Shown piece by piece: positions 6,701-7,960 of a DNA stretch of 7,960 bases. The notes beneath the pieces are model-generated. The model made no database searches, was not told the origin of the DNA, and saw only the letters and a program-made list of their open reading frames with translations. Source of the stretch: Bacteroidota bacterium. GTDB taxonomy: Bacteria > Bacteroidota > Bacteroidia > Flavobacteriales_F > PHOS-HE28. Position numbers and translations under genes: made by a program. The stretch covers positions 1 to 7,960 of the forward strand of contig JAEZDL010000197.1 of NCBI GenBank assembly GCA_023418095.1. Reading direction: 5' to 3'. Position 1 is the first letter of the stretch; every line of letters starts with the position of its first letter.

Positions 6701-7960
6701 CAGCGCTCAGATCATCAGCTGAAGGAATGTAAGTGGTGTTCACCTCTGCGGCCGAGGGAGAGAAAGTGCCCGTTCCGGAGGTCGACCACGCTCCTGTTCC
6801 AGATCCATTCACAACGGTGCCGTGGAGTTGCGCATTGTCACCCACACACACCCATTGATCGGCGCCTGCGGAAACCGTGGGCTCCTTGATGTAGGAAATG
6901 GTGAATTGATCGGAGACCGCCACACATGTTCCGTTCTCGGTTGAAGTGAGCGTGATCACAACACCGTTCAGAAGATCTTCTGAACTTGGCTCATACATCG
7001 CATTCAGATCGGTCACAGAACTGAAGGTTCCCGTTCCGCTGGTGCTCCAGATCCCGGTCGTTGCGCCAGCCGAGACCGATCCGCTGAGTGAAGAGATCGC
7101 ATTGTTCGCGCAGATGATCTGATCCGATCCGGCGTTCACGATCGGTGCTGGCGTGAAATCGATCGTAAGTTGATCGCCTTCAACGTTGCAACCACCGTTG
7201 TTGGTGCTGATCAAGGTAAGCGTCACAGACCCAGTTGTCGTATCCGCAGCGCTAGGTTGATAGATCGCATTCAGATCGGTAATCGAAGGAGTGAACGTTC
7301 CCGTTCCGCTGGTGCTCCATTCTCCTGTGGAAGTGCTGCCCGAGACAGATCCAGCGAGCTGCATGACATTGTTGGCGCACATCGTCTGATCGGCTCCAGC
7401 GTCAACTGTGGGACCGTTGCCGAAAGAGATCAGCTTGCTGTCGCTTACCGCGATGCAGTTGCCGAAGTTGGTCGATGTCAAGGTCACCAGCACCGATCCA
7501 TTCGCGAGATCATTCGGACCTGGGTTGTAGATCGTATTGAATGAATTCGCGTTCGCAAAAGTGCCGTCGCCGGTGGTCGTCCAAGTGCCCGTGGCCGCGC
7601 CACCACTCACCGTTCCGATCAAACTCGTTGCAGGATTGTTGATGCAAACGCTCACATCATTGCCAGCGTTCACCACCGGTGCCGGACTGAAGCTGATCGT
7701 CACCTGATCGTTCACCGCAACGCAGTTCCCGAAATTCGTGCTTGTAAGCGTGAGTGTGATCGGGCCGTTGCTGATGTCCGCTGCGCTCGCCGTGTAGGTC
7801 GCATTCAGATCCGTAGAAGAACTGAAAGTTCCTGTTCCGCTCGTGCTCCAGATCCCCGTCGTTGCGCCAGCCGAAACAGATCCGCTCAGTGAAGCGATCG
7901 CATTGTTCGCGCAGATGATCTGATCCTGTCCTGCATTTACGATCGGCGCTGGCGTGAAAT
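3756..7960 (-). CDS. Giant repeat-containing surface protein with T9SS type B sorting domain (SprB-like adhesin), N-terminus outside the window
   Basis: The frame stays open to the right edge: I translated 7716-7958 and found no stop, so 1,400 codons are visible and the GTG at 7713-7715 is internal. From N to C: the last 7 residues of one repeat, then 13 complete ~88-residue repeats, two PKD-type domains, and an 88-residue CHU_C/gliding-motility C-terminal domain (TIGR04131/PF13585) beginning PTAFTPNGDGANDVF and containing YDNWG, GWDGSYRG and GGVYIYTFKG. That domain is the type B signal for export by T9SS and retention at the cell surface. Each repeat reads AGxDxxIC…LxGSVSG…TGxWSTxGTGTF…LNAxYxP…D…G…LTLTSTNxGxC…VSD, with two conserved Cys. 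The protein is probably an extended surface filament or adhesin. It precedes its likely partner of the SprF family by 11 bp. Basic residues are almost absent outside the final domain. Ligand unknown; a gliding role is possible, not shown. Confidence 0.93.
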   Translation of the reverse strand, partial: FTPAPIVNAGQDQIICANNAIASLSGSVSAGATTGIWSTSGTGTFSSSTDLNATYTASAADISNGPITLTLTSTNFGNCVAVNDQVTISFSPAPVVNAGNDVSVCINNPATSLIGTVSGGAATGTWTTTGDGTFANANSFNTIYNPGPNDLANGSVLVTLTSTNFGNCIAVSDSKLISFGNGPTVDAGADQTMCANNVMQLAGSVSGSTSTGEWSTSGTGTFTPSITDLNAIYQPSAADTTTGSVTLTLISTNNGGCNVEGDQLTIDFTPAPIVNAGSDQIICANNAISSLSGSVSAGATTGIWSTSGTGTFSSVTDLNAMYEPSSEDLLNGVVITLTSTENGTCVAVSDQFTISYIKEPTVSAGADQWVCVGDNAQLHGTVVNGSGTGAWSTSGTGTFSPSAAEVNTTYIPSADDLSAGGLQLVFTSTNNGNCLAVSDTLQLNFSLPPSVSVGVDQNACDNVLIDLGGSVSGSTTTGIWSTTGDGTFIPSETALNAQYHPGPTDAITGDIVLTLQATNACPMQDELVLTVIAGPSAIAGNDVTICTGQTAVDLFGEVGGTATTGQWSTLGDGNFAPSVNDLNAIYQLGTTDLAAGEAILILTTLDDGVCSASHDTLMVLVNNVPEVIAGTDTTICSTNALVLNGSVSNGGGLWTSNGTGSFLPDANSIDAEYHFSEEDKQAGSVLLTLSATASCSPVADTIEVTLIAPPIVDAGTDQSICANAVIDLDGSITSGTGTGIWSTVGTGTFTDDPEVLQNVYQPSVDDVANGSVTLTLTSTGDVHCASVTEQITINFNNGFTIEAGEDQLICNASQTDLAATITGDASITWIGAGQFTSITDLQTQYTATPEEITAGTATIILIGEENNGCGISSDTLFVNFGASASVDAGPSIGLCAGSTLVQLNGSVSGSSSTGIWTTSGDGQFLPDATTLDAIYELGAMDQINGVQLTLTSTNEGECGPTSADVLITINAGISVEAGEDVSACLDTPGITLSGLVSGATTMGVWSTAGDGEFNENAVEINAVYLPGPGDIQTGSTWVYLTSTNNNGCEGAIDSLLISLLPMPEMIAGEDVTICPNSSIELVGTASNTTTAFWFSLGGGSLSNDTSIVASYQSVAADAGRTITLIVQGWNGCGLVEDTLLVTVMDTLAMDVSYTAECGSTEVVFTNNTIGAEDLTWSFGDGATSQEAGPIHTYAASGNYEVIILATDQNGCEASDTLSVIVPAVPIASFSADPLEVELYFPIDLASTSTNAVAWDWNMGDGTTDVSGEIVQHVYNELGTYQIELVVTSASGCTDTAMVSVIVIEPDQPIVLPTGIPTAFTPNGDGANDVFLVRGGPFAEFQFNIYDNWGVQLFSSDQQAIGWDGSYRGKEQPGGVYIYTFKGRTIDGKEVDMAGDISIIR
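3759..4022 (-). other. T9SS type B C-terminal sorting domain (CHU_C/TIGR04131)
   Basis: The last 88 residues, TGIPTAFTPNGDG to DISIIR. The PTAFTPNGDGxNDxF opening, FxIYDNWGxxLF strand, GWDG turn and GGVYxYxFKGRxxDGK hairpin are diagnostic of the gliding-motility-associated C-terminal domain. Proteins with this domain cross the outer membrane through T9SS and depend on SprF-like partners, one of which is encoded next. This domain holds nearly all the Arg and Lys residues of the visible protein. Confidence 0.93.
4023..4511 (-). other. Two PKD-type domains of the giant surface protein
   Basis: The first (4281-4511, 77 residues) contains LTWSFGDGATS followed by HTYAASGNYEVIILATDQNGC. The second (4023-4280, 86 residues) contains WDWNMGDGTTD followed by HVYNELGTYQIELVVTSASGC. 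The W-x-F/M-GDG turn and the YxxxGxYxVxL strand are the PKD signatures. The first keeps a possible Cys pair (AECGS and NGCEA) in a position reminiscent of the preceding repeats; the second has a single Cys. They probably act as spacers between the repeat filament and the sorting domain. Confidence 0.88.
4512..7937 (-). repeat. Tandem array of 13 ~88-residue (about 264-bp) protein repeats
   Basis: Repeat boundaries placed at the xAGxD motif, in protein order: 7671-7937, 7404-7670, 7137-7403, 6873-7136, 6606-6872, 6348-6605, 6078-6347, 5823-6077, 5556-5822, 5301-5555, 5034-5300, 4764-5033 and 4512-4763. Lengths are 84-90 residues. All carry one Cys in the first ~10-16 residues and one before the last strands. 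Copies toward the window edge are most alike; the last four (4512-5555) have drifted, e.g. WIGAGQF at 5301-5555 replaces the WSTxGTGTF core and AGPSIGLC at 5034-5300 replaces AGxDQxIC. The fold is probably an Ig-like beta sandwich (inference). Confidence 0.92.

Noticed and set aside
3732..7544. Several open frames of 66-189 codons on the plus strand opposite the giant gene
   Set aside because: They are antisense shadows of the repeat array, with low-complexity or Arg/Ser-rich composition caused by the GATC-rich complement.
7713..7715. GTG as the true start of the giant protein
   Set aside because: The frame continues without stop to 7958 and encodes another complete repeat, so this codon is an internal valine inside a repeat.
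4512..7937. Regular ~264-bp periodicity that could be mistaken for a satellite or CRISPR-like array
   Set aside because: The period is a multiple of three, the frame is intact and the copies diverge as protein repeats; there are no short palindromic repeats with unique spacers.

Overview
The window looks like a chromosomal piece of a Bacteroidota bacterium, most likely of the Flavobacteriales/Sphingobacteriales type. The main evidence is a giant cell-surface protein ending in the CHU_C/gliding-motility C-terminal domain (type B cargo of the type IX secretion system, T9SS), followed directly by a PorP/SprF-family outer-membrane partner. This arrangement is restricted to that phylum. Intergenic repeats of a style common in Bacteroidota and a cytochrome b561-like protein of a familiar Bacteroidota type fit the same origin. 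The DNA is moderately GC-rich and very rich in GATC.

Plus-strand half (1-2209): the C-terminal end of a TPR protein (2-265); a 339-bp gene-free stretch with one copy of a dispersed intergenic repeat (300-504); a four-helix di-heme cytochrome b561-type membrane protein (605-1168); a 369-bp gene-free stretch with a second, directly oriented copy of the same repeat (1176-1356), an inverted repeat overlapping a promoter-like sequence and a 16-bp tandem duplication; then pdeM, a ligase-associated metallophosphoesterase of a DNA-damage-response system (1538-2209, GTG start). The cytochrome gene is bracketed by two repeats about 95% identical over 149 bp.

Minus-strand half (2220-7960), read right to left: a giant secreted adhesin-like protein cut by the right window edge (3756-7960), with 13 complete copies of an ~88-residue Cys-pair repeat, two PKD-type domains and a type B secretion domain; an SprF/PorP-family protein starting 11 bp downstream (2752-3744); and, 61 bp further, a 156-residue protein of unknown function (2220-2690) that may have a tubby/LURP-one-like fold. 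By the sprB-sprF precedent, the SprF-like protein probably serves secretion or surface attachment of the giant protein. The third gene may be transcribed with them. pdeM and the 156-residue gene converge with only 10 bp between them.

No tRNA, rRNA, CRISPR array, insertion sequence or prophage gene was seen. The most notable points are the higher-order duplication and near absence of Lys/Arg in the giant repeat protein, the paired repeats around the cytochrome gene, and the unassigned gene downstream of the SprF homologue.
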